DNA of 64,000 bases from Daucus carota subsp. sativus (Eukaryota > Streptophyta > Magnoliopsida > Apiales > Apiaceae), in NCBI RefSeq assembly GCF_001625215.2, contig NC_030381.2, positions 41,476,689 through 41,540,688 on the forward strand, in the 5' to 3' direction. The translations under genes and the position numbers were made by a program. Shown piece by piece: positions 30,586-42,574 of the stretch; position 1 is the first letter of the stretch; every line of letters starts with the position of its first letter. Under the pieces are notes generated by a model. That model was not told the origin of the DNA and searched no databases. It saw only the letters and a list, made by a program, of their open reading frames with translations.

Positions 30586-33500
30586 TTAGTTAGCTCCTGT
30601 TCTCATAAAAGCTCCGTGAAAACCATAAGGAACTCTGTTTGGTAATGTAACTACTGCAACCGGCTTCTCTGAAAATTTCTTAGCATCAATTATATAAACC
30701 TGAAATGCAAGAACTGCACATTATTCCACAAGGCCTTAATATTAAACAGAAGAAAGCTGTTCACTGCTTTAGATTTACCTGAGATATGTTAGTATATTCA
30801 TTATGTACATATGTGACTATCCAACCATCATCTTCTTCATGACCTTCGATCTTAGAGACAAACGCTGCCCCTGAGCAAAATGTATTATCTGGAAAGGCGT
30901 GATATTCAGTCTTTATCAACTCTTCATTTGTTTCCTCTCGTAGTTCTTCAAAATACAACTTGGCCAGCCCTCCATATTTTGCCATGCCTAAAAGAATACA
31001 GAAAAGGTGGATTTAATAGATAATCATCAAGCCAAAACTGAAGTGATAAACAGAGACTTCTCGTGGTACCTGCTGCTGAGCTTGCTTTTGTGTCAACGAT
31101 TTGTGTGTACGCAAACTTATTCCTGATTCCTGTATGATTTTCATTAATCATAGGGAAGTCCATGGAATATTTTGTTCCACTTAAATTCCTCTCTTTCACT
31201 TCTCCTGTTTTCATGTTTAATCTCCACTCGTAACAGCGAGAAAAAAATAATCCATCAGCATCAATATCTCTGTCCGAAGAATTAGAACAAGTTTGCTTGA
31301 ACCCGTTGGAGAAGTACTCAAATCTGTTAAGGCCTAGATCAGGTCCTGGTATTATCGAACCCAAAGCTCTACAGGCCCACATTACAACCTTACAAGAATT
31401 TAGTAAATGTAAGTTCATCAGTGTCGACAGCAGAACAAGAACAAAAAGATTGAGCAAGGATTGAAAGTTATGAATATTTATAATGTTATTCAGTACCTCA
31501 TCACCATCTTCGAAACAATTGACAATATGAAATGCACTACTTGGTTGCACATCAAACCACTGTATAGATTCTTTATTGCCATAACGTGGCATCACTCCGA
31601 TCCTTGCATATTCTTTATCTTCATACTTTATTAATCTGCATAGCAAAATGCATTCAGCATATTAAGTTTTGATCTGAACTGGTTGCACAGACATGCACCA
31701 TATGAATTTTCGAGAAAATATGCAGCTGTATGTTAAATTTAGCCACTTCCTCTTTTCTTTACACTTCAGTCTTAAAAGAAATAAAAAATTTGTTATAGAA
31801 CATAGAAGTAATACTCACGGGCCTCCTCGAATGAGTCGATTAACATCTAATATCAATGGAAAGTCCAGTAAAACGTTGTACCTGCCAGTTAAGGTTTCCG
31901 TAGATTAATCAACTAAATATATATGAATTACAAGAAATAAAACTGAGTTATATTAGATTTCAACTAATTCACCTCTCTGTAACCCCTATGTCATGGCAAA
32001 GGCTAGATCTCTTATAATCAAGGTCCACTTTATGAACAAGTTTCATGCCATCAGCTGATCAAGAATTTGATCAAAAATGTTATAGATTACAGAAAAAAAT
32101 TATTAAACAAAGTTGAATCTGATAGAAGCTGTTCAATTTAATATCTATACCTGAAATAATACCCATTTCAAGAAAAGGTTTCATTGCATCAACACCCATG
32201 AAAACTAGCTCCCCTGATCCTGGAGCTTTCTATGGTACAAAAAGATTGTCAGGAATATGTTTACAAAAGCAGTAGGAAGGAATATGAAGTGTAGAAAGGT
32301 ATGGTGTCATATGAAACAAGTCCAATGGATTGGCACTAATTTTGATCTGCTTAATATTTTAAAAGATTCATGAACCCATTTCCTATCATATTGATATTGG
32401 CTGGACTAATAATCCCAGTTTCTTTCCCAAGTATTATCAACTTCAAAAAACTGACAGTAAAAATAAAATAGATTCAGATCAAATAAGCAAATACTTATGT
32501 ATAACATATAAAATATGTATACTACCCCAAAATTGAGCGTATTGTCACACCTCGCCAAAATAAAGCCTGATTTGTGTGGTGGCTCCAGAAAGCGACTAAA
32601 ATTAGTTTTGTTGATAAATAAATTTATGTTGCTAGCTCGAGAAAGTGTCAAAGATTTATGTATATAGTGAAAGTTCCAAAAAATATATGCACACCTTTGG
32701 ATGGCTGGTGAAGGGTCTGTTCCATGTCCCGTTGACGTCCCAGGTTCCAAATGTTTCCAGTGTATGAATATCAATTTCCTGAGGCATGTCACTTTCGGCA
32801 ATCGAGTAGTACTTCCCCGCATGCTCGAAAACATTGGTATTACTAATATATTTGTTTACTTTTCCAAATCTTAGCTGCAAAATTAATCAATTGCAATAAG
32901 CTTGATGTCACATCATTTGGAACATGAAAAATATGAGGATCTTTTTTATGCGCATACCATATTTAGGAGGTAAGCTAACAAAACAGCTGCAGAATCACCT
33001 TCGATTGTCGGAATGAAACAAGGCTTGTTCTTACTGCTCTCCATCTTGAATGTCTCCGTTTGAACATATCTATTGTTGTAGTAGATGCTACAGATACCAG
33101 TTGATGTCTCTTTTTCGAAATATATTGCATGAATCATCCCTTCTCCTTCTACCCATATGTGATTTGATCTGCCCAGCATTGATATTGTTGATTTGTATCC
33201 ACCATACAGAGGATTTGGCCCTGCATTTACCAATGAGAAAATATCAGATTTGTAATTCAGGAGTATTTAAATTCACTTGTCAAATTTTTACCTATAAAAT
33301 AAGTCTCTGAACTTATACGCATGATAATCAAAATCATAAGGTAGTTCTCAGTCACATTATTGTTTTACATAATTGAAGTGAAAGGTCAAGTTCAACCACC
33401 TATCATCTTAAGCAACAAATTCTACAAAAACAAAATTCTCTATATACTTATGATTTACTATAAGTTAATATAACTATCTTCCCTCCACAAGCATCAAAGA

Positions 33501-34420
33501 TGAAGATACAAAAATGTAGGTTGTCCAAGTACATAAAGACAATACAACATTCATTGGCCAGTTTATATATTCACTATGTAATTATATACTCATGTCAATC
33601 AAGATTCTAATTAATTTGTCACAGTACATACCGTTTCTTACATAAACACCATCAGGAAAATCACACGGAATCGCCCCTTGAACGTTATTAACAAGAACTT
33701 TATTCCCCATCTCTTCAACTGGAACAAAATTTCTCTGATAACAAACAAGTAACCATTTTCACCTTTTGTACAGCGAGAAAAATTGATCCAAGCTCTTCTA
33801 AAGTACAATATATATGAGAGGTAATTATGACTTTATGTTGAGAAGTTACCTGAGTTTCTAGATATGGCTGGTCCACAAACTTGAACATCTTGTCCACGAA
33901 GGCATCTAATAGTTCAATTGAAGTGTTCTTCAAAGTCTTTTGAACATCAATTTTTATGGGAATATGTTGCAACTCTCTCAATACGGGCTGTTCAACAATT
34001 ACACATCACAAATACTATTACTCAGTCGCATACAAAATATTATACATGGATAGAGTCGGGGAGAGGAAGAACGAGAGCGAGGGAGGGAGAGAGAGAGAGG
34101 GGGGAGGGAGAGAGAGGGAGGGAGAGAGAGAGAGGGAGAGAGAGAGAGAGAGGGGGGAGAGAGAGAGAGAGGGAGGGAGAGAGGGAGGGAGGGAGGGAGG
34201 GAGAGAGAGAGAGAGAGATCACAAATACTATTACTCAGTCACATGCAAAATATTATAGATGGATGGAGATGGGGAGAGGGAGAGAGATGGGAGGAGAGAT
34301 TCATGAAAAGAGTACCTTGAATGAAGAGATCATGGTGGTAATCATGTGTTCAACTGCGTGAGGAGCGGAAGGCTTCTCTGCAGACAACTTCATTCGACAA
34401 GTTGGATTGCAAACAGCCAT
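30586..34420 (-). CDS. Carotenoid cleavage dioxygenase, tandem copy B (12 exons)
   Basis: Paralogue of the gene at 17.1-21.9 kb, same strand, same 12-exon plan. Exons in gene order: 34420-34316, 33987-33850, 33734-33632, 33220-32958, 32874-32695, 32229-32151, 32054-31973, 31881-31819, 31635-31497, 31388-31070, 30987-30779, 30699-30586. Joins are all GT-AG and in frame, giving 597 residues. Only two exons differ in length from copy A: exon 10 is 6 nt longer and exon 12 is 3 nt shorter. Iron ligands are H261 (FTSHPK), H310 (LCHDIG), H374 ([12 protein letters not shown]) and H588 (PYGFHGAF). Near H310 copy B has Cys-His-Asp where copy A has Thr-His-Glu, a change in a conserved spot. Introns 1 and 5 are expanded relative to copy A. 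Subgroup as for copy A: CCD1-like or zaxinone-synthase-like, unproven. Both copies look functional. Confidence 0.93.
32230..32694. other. Expanded intron 5 of CCD copy B
   Basis: This intron is 465 bp, against 74 bp for the same intron in copy A. The extra ~390 bp suggests an insertion. I could not define termini or a target duplication, and the open frame inside it (32406-32834, minus) is chance read-through across exon 5. Confidence 0.6.
34005..34285. repeat. GA-rich microsatellite between duplicated flanks, in intron 1 of CCD copy B
   Basis: A purine-only stretch of GA, GAGG and GGGA units covers about 34066-34217. The segment before it (ATCACAAATACTATTACTCA from about 34006) is repeated just after it (from about 34218), each time followed by a similar GATGGATGGAGATGGGGAGAGG-type end. 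So about 210 bp was duplicated and the microsatellite expanded in between. The long open frames here, on both strands, are artefacts of the repeat. Confidence 0.9.
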
Positions 34421-36313
34421 GTTTGTGTCTTTCCCTACATATGTTTGTATGCGTGTGTACATTTATTAATACTCTGTAGTCTGGACGGGGAAGATATATG
34501 CGCCAACAGTTTTGTACCTTAATTTGGCAAATATAATACTACTAGGTTTCTTTAGTAACCATCATGTAGAAAGCATCGGTACTATTAAGCGATTTGTTGC
34601 AATCAAAGATTCCATTAATGCGAAAACAGCAAAAACTTTTGGCTGTATTATCATAGTATAACACAGGCTTTCTAGTTTTGGAATATGCTCTCCAGTCTCC
34701 AAGTTGGAGCTGCCCTCCCTTCAATTTTACAAGATACTATATATGTACGCCCAGAAGCATGCGCGATGACTGTATATTTTCGATAATATATTTTAAAATA
34801 TAATCAATTTGATTAGGAAAAATTCACCGCAGAATAATGTATTCTGAGACGGATAACAATCTTACTGTGAAAGTGTTTTGTATTGATTTTGTGTCTGCAA
34901 ATATTCATCATCTAAGAAGAAACGTTGTAACTTGTACCCTTTATAATTTATATCATTTTCTGTATACTTCGAAAACACAAATTAATTTGCTGAATAATAT
35001 CTACTTGATATCCAAAATTTTGATGGCTAGCTTACGTTATATATCCTGGTAATTGTGTGTTAAGCCAACTTATTTCCAAGTAGATGTCGTTTTCCTTCAC
35101 AAAAGTCTAAAAGGGAGAGACAACACAATTAACCATTCCTTATAGGTAGAAACAGAAATATTTAGTGGCATTCTGGCAAGACTTCCTCAACGTCTATCAT
35201 ATATTAGATTTTAGTTGATAGTGAGCTATGTAACATTCAATCCTGTACGACAATTGTCAAGAGTATGGACAAGCATAAAATTTGGTCAAGTTTGCCAAAG
35301 CGGTTGGCAATCTATCGATGCATTGGATGTAAACACATTTGGTTTCGGTTCTTATTTAATTAATAATAAAAATATATTATGGAGAACGAATATACCGATT
35401 GTCTTGGATATATGTAATGGAACGAGAGAAATGTAATTTTATCCACAGAATTGGATGATGATGGAGAAAATATGTATAATTTTCATTTTCCCGTCATTTC
35501 ATTATCTCATCATTCTATTCTACCAAGTGAACGTATAAATTTAATTAAATGAAGACATAGAATGGAATGATAAGAGAATTATATAATTTTTTTTTGATAG
35601 ATTGATAAAATCACGTCATACAATCTATCGATGCATTGGATTTAAACGCCTTCGTTATCGGTTTATATTTAATCAATAACCAAAACTAAAAAGATCAATT
35701 TAAAAATCGCATTAATGGAATGAGAGAAATGTAATGAATTGTATACTCCGAATTGAGTATAATGGAGAAAGTATGTATAATTTTCATTCTCAAATTATTT
35801 CATTGTCTACATTTCATTTAATCAAGTGAACGTTTAAAATTTTATTATATTCAAATGAAAACATGGAATGGAATGGAATTTTAAATGCGAGTACTTGTGA
35901 CTTTGAGTGTGAACTTGTTTGGCTGACTTTATATATATATAAAACGTAGATGTTAACATAATTTAGGACTCAAGGTGACTTATGATGAGCTGGATCTTAA
36001 AACGTCCATCGGTATAATGTAATTTGTTACTAACTTATGAGTTATTAAAAATATAATAATAAATAATAAAATTGATTTATTGATAATTTATGTCTTATGT
36101 GTAATTTTTATTAATATTTTTTTAAGAAATTAAGTTACTGAAAAAAATATTTCAAATTAACTTGTGATTTTAAGTAGTTCTGCCTTATTTCTAGTTTTAA
36201 ATCAAATTCTGGATTATTACAGAAACTGACATTTTTCGGCTTAAAGTTGAAAATGACTTATTAAATCCAAACAAACAGGCTTTTAATGGAAGTTTAAAAT
36301 ATATGGTTGTGTC
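34421..36313. repeat. Intergenic DNA with ~313-bp degenerate tandem duplication
   Basis: CAATCTATCGATGCATTGGAT occurs near 35308 and again at 35621. The following text (AATGGAACGAGAGAAATGTAAT-like, then GTATAATTTTCATT, then AAGTGAACGT) keeps the same order in both copies, through about 35580 and 35880. No coding sequence. The first part (34421 to about 34800) should hold the promoter of the dioxygenase copy B, but I see no convincing TATA box. Confidence 0.6.
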
Positions 36314-36321
36314 ATTTTGAC

Positions 36322-36847
36322 TAGGGGTGGCAATTTCGGGTAATGGGTCGGGTTCGTGTCGGGTTGTCTTACCTGGTCCAGTTTTTGGGTCAACCCGAAC
36401 CCGACCCGAACCCGAAATGGGTCGAAAATCTCAACCCGAACCCGACCTGTTCAGTACCCGATTGACCCGAAAATGACCCATTTTGACCCGAAATTTATTA
36501 AAAATTATTTGTTTTAATTATATTTAATTATAATATATTGAAAATATATTAATAATAATTTAATAAGATTATATGTGACAAAAATATTCTTAATATTATA
36601 TAAATATATCATAAATATATGTAATTTTAAAATATAAATATATATAATTAATATAATATATTTATATATAAATATTTCGGGTCGGGTTCGGGTACACTGG
36701 GTCAACCCGAACCCGACCCGAGTTTTTCGGGTAAAAAATTACCCGACCCGAACCCGACCCGAAATGTAAAAACCCCGACCCTAATTCGTATTTTTTCGAG
36801 TCGGGTTCGTGTCGGGTTTCGGGTCGTGTCTGATTTTGCCACCCCTA
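36322..36847. mobile_element. hAT-type MITE (526 bp) with 8-bp TSD
   Basis: An exact 8-bp repeat ATTTTGAC flanks the element (36314-36321, 36848-36855). The termini are TAGGGGTGGCAA and its inverse TTGCCACCCCTA. Inside both arms, GGGTCGGGTTCGGGT-type repeats face each other as CCCGAACCCGACCC, so the whole element folds back on an AT-rich centre. This TAGGGGTGGCA family is common in plant genomes. No transposase. Confidence 0.9.
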
Positions 36848-36855
36848 ATTTTGAC

Positions 36856-37424
36856 TTATTAGTTATTAAAAATATAATATAAAAAATAAAAATGATATAT
36901 GAATAACTTATACTTTACCGTAACTTTTATAAACAAAAGCTTAAAAAAATGAATTCACTAAGAAAATAACTTAGGCTAACTTATGACGCTGATTTCCCAT
37001 GTTTAGCCAACTTTTTTTACGTTTCGAAACTAATGTTAAGCCGAAATCTAACTTATTATTAAAATAAATATTTTTTAGTTTAAGTCGAAAATGACTTAAA
37101 TCTCGGATTTAAACCGCGATAAATAGACTCTAGGGTATAATAATTTATAAAAACTAAAATTAATTTAAATAAAAATATAATTACTTTTATATTTCCATAA
37201 ATACTTAGATTTTTTTTCCCCATAGGATTAGTCCAGCCACAAATTTAAATAGGTATGCCCAATGAATAAACTGACAACAATTAGCAAAAAAAGAATAAAA
37301 AAATGAATAAACTGACAACCGGGTCCAGAAATAATGGAGTAATCTTAAACTTGCACTATTTTGACATTTATTTAATTGTAAAGTGGAAAATAGTCCCCCA
37401 GGATAACGTCTTGAACTAATAATA
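36856..37424. other. Upstream region of the RCC1 gene
   Basis: AT-rich sequence with no recognisable gene or clear TATA box. A short duplication of AATGAATAAACTGACAAC occurs near 37261 and 37302. The promoter of the RCC1 gene must lie here. Confidence 0.35.
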
Positions 37425-40400
37425 ATGGACGTCGGAAAACATCAAGATTCCGGCACCTTGTCGGAGAAGATAATCCAAATAGCTGCCGGAGAATCTCACA
37501 CTCTCGCGCTTACAGGTAAATACCCATTTCTCTACTTCAAAAACCCATAACAAATCTCTCATTACATGTAAACCTAACACAAAAATTCAACACATTTATG
37601 TATCATACCCAACTTTCTTTAAGTAAAATTTGAATATTTTGTGTGATATATGCATAAAACAGGTGATGGGAGTGTGTATTCGTGGGGGAGAGGGATGTTT
37701 GGCAGGCTTGGCACGGGTAGTGAGGAAGATAAGCTAACCCCAACTCGAGTAAATTTTGATTTGGACAAGGTCAAGATTGTTGGAATTGCTGCCGGTTCTT
37801 ATCATAGTTTAGCACTTGCAGGTATAAAGATTTCGTGAAAACATATTGTTTACTGTTATGATTGTTAGGTTTGCTAAATCATTGAATTGAATCATTCTTG
37901 TTGTCGGAAAACGTTCTCATTTGTATAATAGGAATGATGTTGTGAATTGTGGGTATAATGTTGGATTTATGCTTATATGTTAGTGTTTGATTTTGGATAG
38001 TGTTGTCCTTTTTTTTTTCTTTTTTTTTATTGTAGGTTAGGGATTTCTTCCACTGTTTTCTTTACAGAAATTCTCTTAATCTCATTTTGTGATTAGTTTG
38101 TTTGCTGTGCAAATCAGCAGTATGTGCTACATAGATTTTCTTAGAGTCTTAGAAGCTTGACACATGTACAGACACTTCCTCAAGCTCTGCAGAATGCTCC
38201 GGAACATAGACCATTTCCAATTGAAATGTTGTAACATACTCTTGAAGTTAAACTAATAAAATTGTTTTACCAAATGGTTCATTTGTACCAGTTAAATTTT
38301 ACAGTGCACCGAAGCTCATCCATTACAATAGTTACGATCTATGATACCCTTACTTGGCTGGAGGGGCCAAGAGGCCAGCATTGTCTAACTTGGATACGTT
38401 TAAAAGTGTCACAATTGGCAATATATGATTTTTTGTGTCTTTTTCCATAATTCAAGTGTCCGTACCATGTCCGAATTTCTGTGTGACAGGTAGTTGAGGC
38501 AAATGAAAGTCTAGGTAACGTAGTTCATCCAAGTTTATACATATGTAGATTAATAACCATACACATTTAGCAAAAAAAGACAAAAAACCATACACATATG
38601 GAAGTAATCAAGAAAAAGAGTAACTGATAGCATACAACATTATCTTACGCACTCTAAGTGGCTAAATTATGTTTGTGAGAAACACATGTATTTTGTTTGC
38701 ACAGATTTACCATGTTACTCACGAATATTGCTTGCATGTCGCAGTAAACAATAATATAGGTGTACATAATCGAGTTGCTAAGCTGATTGTATATATGCGA
38801 TGCTAACCAATTCCTGTAGAATCAGAGGTACTGTAATGAATTGAATAGTATGTTTGCTTAACATATAAACATAATGCTTACCCGACCTGATGACCAATTC
38901 ATACAGACTGATACTATAATGAATTGATTAGTATGCTGAACATATAAACATAATGCTTACCTGATGATCAATTTATACAGACTTACACAGAATTACCATC
39001 TCAACGTATCATCTGTACGTCAACTTGCCCGTACTACTGTTCCCTAAAATTCACAAGTTACTGGTCATTTATCTTTATTTCAAAAGTTAATCTACCCGAT
39101 ATTAACTCAGTATAGAGAATAATGACCAAAAGAAACTCATGGCCACTATAATGAGTTAATGAGAACTAGATGCTGCTTAATCTTATTGATGCTTGCAGCT
39201 CATATTAACAACAAAATATAGAGGGCTTTAGACCTCTGAACTTGACAAAACTCCCTCACATCCTCTCGAATATAGGCTTTAGGCTTTATTGAAAAAGCAT
39301 CTACTGCAACTTCTGCAAGTTGTTCCGTACAATAGTATTCCATATGTAGTTTTTATCCCATTTAAGAGGGGAATTTGAGTTACAATTTTGTTTATCTTCT
39401 AGCATAATTTTTTGAATTATGTGCAACTTCTTAATTACTGGCATTTTGATAACAAATTTAAGTATTTAAGTGGTAGTTTTAAATTTGATTGGTCTTCCAT
39501 TTCCTGGCAGCTTATAACTTTTCATTGTTTCTGGTTTATAAAATACTTCAGTTATCACACTACTAGTACACTATGCAAATTACTTAATATGGTCTAGTGT
39601 GACTAAATCCAATCATTTCACAGCTCCAAATATATATTACGAAAATTCCGTGTACCCTATGGACATGCTTGAGCTGAATCTGAAGTAAATTTCTGATGGT
39701 TGATACTTTTTATTGTTGGTGCATATAATGCCATGTGAACATGTATTCAATTATCTGATTCTGGGGATGATCATGGGATTTCTAATTCTAATGTTTATAT
39801 GTGTGCAGATAATGGATCAGTTTGGAGTTGGGGTTACAACAGCTGTATCCTAAAGCAAATGCCTTTAATATCTAAAGCATTCTGTAAACTAACCAAAATC
39901 ATAATGGAAAAAATATAGGGAACACTTCACAGGTGTCTGATCTTGCATTCCATTTTTATACATTCATAATTGGCATCCTTGACTTGTCATAGATGGCCAA
40001 CTAGGCTATGAAGGAGAAAATTCTTCTCTCCCACATTTGGTTGAGGGGTTCCATGATTTGGAGTCCCCTGATTCCATAACAGATAGGTCGAAAACAAAGA
40101 CTACACCATCATTGAAGGTTTGATGTCCAGATAAAGCGTAAACATAGGTGCTTGGCTTACTATCAGTTTCTCATTTTATGAGTTCTTCTTTCAGATTTCT
40201 TCCGTCAAAGCTGGAGGAATGATGTCACTTGCTATTGACAATCTCGGGGCTCTGTGGATGTGGGGCAATTGCCCCCAGAACATATTAGGTAGTGAGGCAG
40301 AAGCCTTGCCTTCCAGCAGTTCCACCCCTCTACGTGTCCGAGAATTTCGTGGCCATACTGTTGTTAAGGTTGCATGTGGAAATGAGCACATTGTTGCCCT

Positions 40401-41478
40401 AGTCGGTGCCTGCGAAACACCCAATGATGGCGATCTTATATGTTATTCTTGGGGCATCAATCGTCAAGGTCAGCTGGGTTTGGGAGATAAAGAGACTAGG
40501 TTAAGTCCAGAAGTAATTGGAAGCTTTAATAATATTGAATCTTCCTGGGCAGTTTATGATGTAGCATGTGGGGGGTCTCACACTGCTGTGCTTGCTTGTA
40601 ATAAGGGCTCACCTGACAGATCAGAAAGTGTGTGCTTTACGTTTGGCCTAGGGGATAATGGGCAACTGGGTCAAGGAACCACCCAAGGTGTTTTATATCC
40701 TAAACCTGTAAAAGTTTTGCCAAAAAATGTTTTCCTGATTTCTGTTGATTGTGGCTTATTCCACACCAGTGTGGTTTCATCTGCCGGGGATGTCTGGTCA
40801 TGGGGAATGGAGAAAGGCTATGGCTTATGCCCTGATTTCAGTTTTACCAGCACTGATGCAGGAGATGCTCTTTATCCGCGGTTAATTTCATGTACTGAGC
40901 CGTATGGGCCAAGATTTCCAGAACCTGTCCAGATTGTCTGCGGAGCTGCTCATACTATTCTTGCTGCTGCTGGTGGATATAAACTTTGGTCATGGGGAAG
41001 AGGACAGAGTGGCCTTCTTGGAAATGGCAAAACAATGAATTGTATGGATCCAAGTACTGTATTGTGGCCACCACTGACCAATCATGACAAGGAAGAGATA
41101 CCAGACAACAGCAGTGGAGATAAACAGAGTATACTAAAAGAGCAAGATGACACCGAGGATAAACAAAGACTGTCTGCAGCATTGGGGGAGATGAAGCTCC
41201 TCCAAACGAAACTCTCTACAATGGAAAGGTATACAAGCATACTGCACGGTTCAGTTTTTGGTAAACCATTTCGGGAACAAGATATTCCCATTACATTGCA
41301 GAACACGGGTACCTTTGACCTTGCAAGAGAATGGGAGAACATGCTGGAGTCTTCAGATCATGCAAAGCTAGCTCGCTTGGAGGTTTTCTACAGAAGCATG
41401 CTTTCAGACATCAAAGACAAGCTGATGAAGAAAAGAATAAAGGAGATAATTAAGGAGTGTCTAGATGAAAGAAGATAA
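37425..41478 (+). CDS. RCC1-repeat (beta-propeller) protein with C-terminal coiled coil (5 exons)
   Basis: Exons: 37425-37515, 37663-37821, 39809-39844, 39993-40117, 40195-41478. They join in frame to 564 residues. RCC1 repeats form a seven-bladed propeller. Visible repeat signatures are GRGMFGRLGTG, GYNSYGQLGYEG, GINRQGQLGLGD, GLGDNGQLGQGT and GRGQSGLLGNG, plus SHTLAL, YHSLAL and AHTILA strands. After about residue 440 the chain becomes acidic and then helical (QRLSAALGEMKLLQTKLSTM), ending in a Lys/Arg-rich tail. It is a UVR8/RCC1-family member, but the UVR8 C-terminal regulatory region is not evident and function is unknown. Exon 3 is only 36 nt. The start is chosen because exon 1 already encodes a strand ending AAGESHTLAL. 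Intron 2 is nearly 2 kb. Confidence 0.93.
37822..39808. other. Long intron 2 of the RCC1 gene
   Basis: Nearly 2 kb with no coding sequence in frame. Two similar segments containing ACATATAAACATAATGCTTACC lie near 38862 and 38940, a local duplication of about 75 bp. Nothing else recognised. Confidence 0.5.
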
Positions 41479-41848
41479 TTTTGAATGATGGCCAGCTGAG
41501 GTGCTCTATACTAGTAAGCAAGCTAAATAAAAATTTGTGTGATAAGTTCATAGCAATATATTGGCAATCTTTACCCTTCTGGATGAGTGCTTACGCGTTA
41601 TCAAAAATTATCATCATATCACGCCTTTGTGCCCGACTCGTTGACATGAAGAAAAGAAATGTTGTTATATGTTTCTGTGCTGTTTTTCCAAAGTTCATAA
41701 AAAAATAGAAACAAATCAGATAAAAGAAAACAATGCATAATAAGTCTGTTTTTTTTCCTTATTGAATGTATATACAGGTGTATAAATTGGACGCCAATTA
41801 TAAGAGATTGAGATTGAGATAGAGTCCTAACTAGTAACTCCTAGAAAT

Positions 41849-42574
41849 TCATTCAGCTTGTACCATGTCATCCTGCTTATTAACATAAGCTGATAAATTC
41901 AAATATTTGATCTGATCTTCCCTCTGCCTAGCGGCTGATTTCCACCTTGCCCTACAAATCACACAGCTAATCGACCTTCTCCGGCTACTTTTCTTCCATG
42001 CTGTCATACATTCATCATGTATCAAATTATTACATGTGGCGCATGCTATCAACTTCTCTTGCAGTGTCATTTCCTCCAAACAAACCGGACATAACGTCCC
42101 CTCTTCGATTTTAAAAGATTGTTGGTTAGTATGACTATTACTGCTACTACATTGTCTTTCTTGGAAAAACAGCTGATGAAATCGCTCACGAATGCTAGCT
42201 CCGGCCATGGCTTGGCTCGACATGGGGGCAGAGAGTAGGCGGTGTAGCTGACAGGGACGCAGAGTTCTTCTCCAGAGACATGCGTCGTCGAGGGAGATGT
42301 TGAGTACTTGAATGTACACGAAGAGTATGTGTTTGCATGGAGTGGTACGGTCAGGGCAGGAACATGCAGGGGTAGACGATAAAGTGACCGTGTACACATT
42401 TGCAGTGGCTCCAAGGATGTAAAAGGTGGCAGCGGAGCGGTGGAGGAGACGGAGGCCGTGGCGGAGTGCACGGATTACGCGTTCGGCTAGAGGTTGCGTT
42501 GGGTAGAAACGGGGGCGTTGAGGTTGAGGGCGGGTGTGGCTGGAAGAGGATGCGTTGGAAGCAAGTGAGTCCAT
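41849..42574 (-). CDS. SWIM-type and RING-type zinc-finger protein, probable E3 ubiquitin ligase (ZSWIM2-like)
   Basis: Intronless, 241 residues. A SWIM finger (CxC...CxH) is at about 71-82: CSCPDRTTPCKH. A RING-like finger follows at about 162-207. Its metal ligands are CPVC (162, 165), CATC (178, 181), HDEC (186, 189) and CVIC (204, 207), so the third and fourth positions are both Cys, closer to a C4HC3 spacing than a standard C3HC4 RING. The SWIM-plus-RING arrangement matches ZSWIM2-like proteins, in which SWIM binds partners and RING recruits the E2 enzyme. The plant role is unknown. A proline- and serine-rich N-terminus precedes the SWIM. It is convergent with the RCC1 gene, with 370 bp between stop codons. 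Confidence 0.88.
   Translation of the reverse strand: MDSLASNASSSSHTRPQPQRPRFYPTQPLAERVIRALRHGLRLLHRSAATFYILGATANVYTVTLSSTPACSCPDRTTPCKHILFVYIQVLNISLDDACLWRRTLRPCQLHRLLSAPMSSQAMAGASIRERFHQLFFQERQCSSSNSHTNQQSFKIEEGTLCPVCLEEMTLQEKLIACATCNNLIHDECMTAWKKSSRRRSISCVICRARWKSAARQREDQIKYLNLSAYVNKQDDMVQAE

Noticed and set aside
33918-34361. Open frames of 147, 100 and 60 codons across the GA tract
   Set aside because: Low-complexity Arg/Glu/Gly or Ser/Leu/Pro translations of a microsatellite inside an intron of the dioxygenase copy B.
40191-41342. Antisense open frames over the RCC1 last exon
   Set aside because: Shadows of the strongly coding plus-strand exon, with no recognisable domain.
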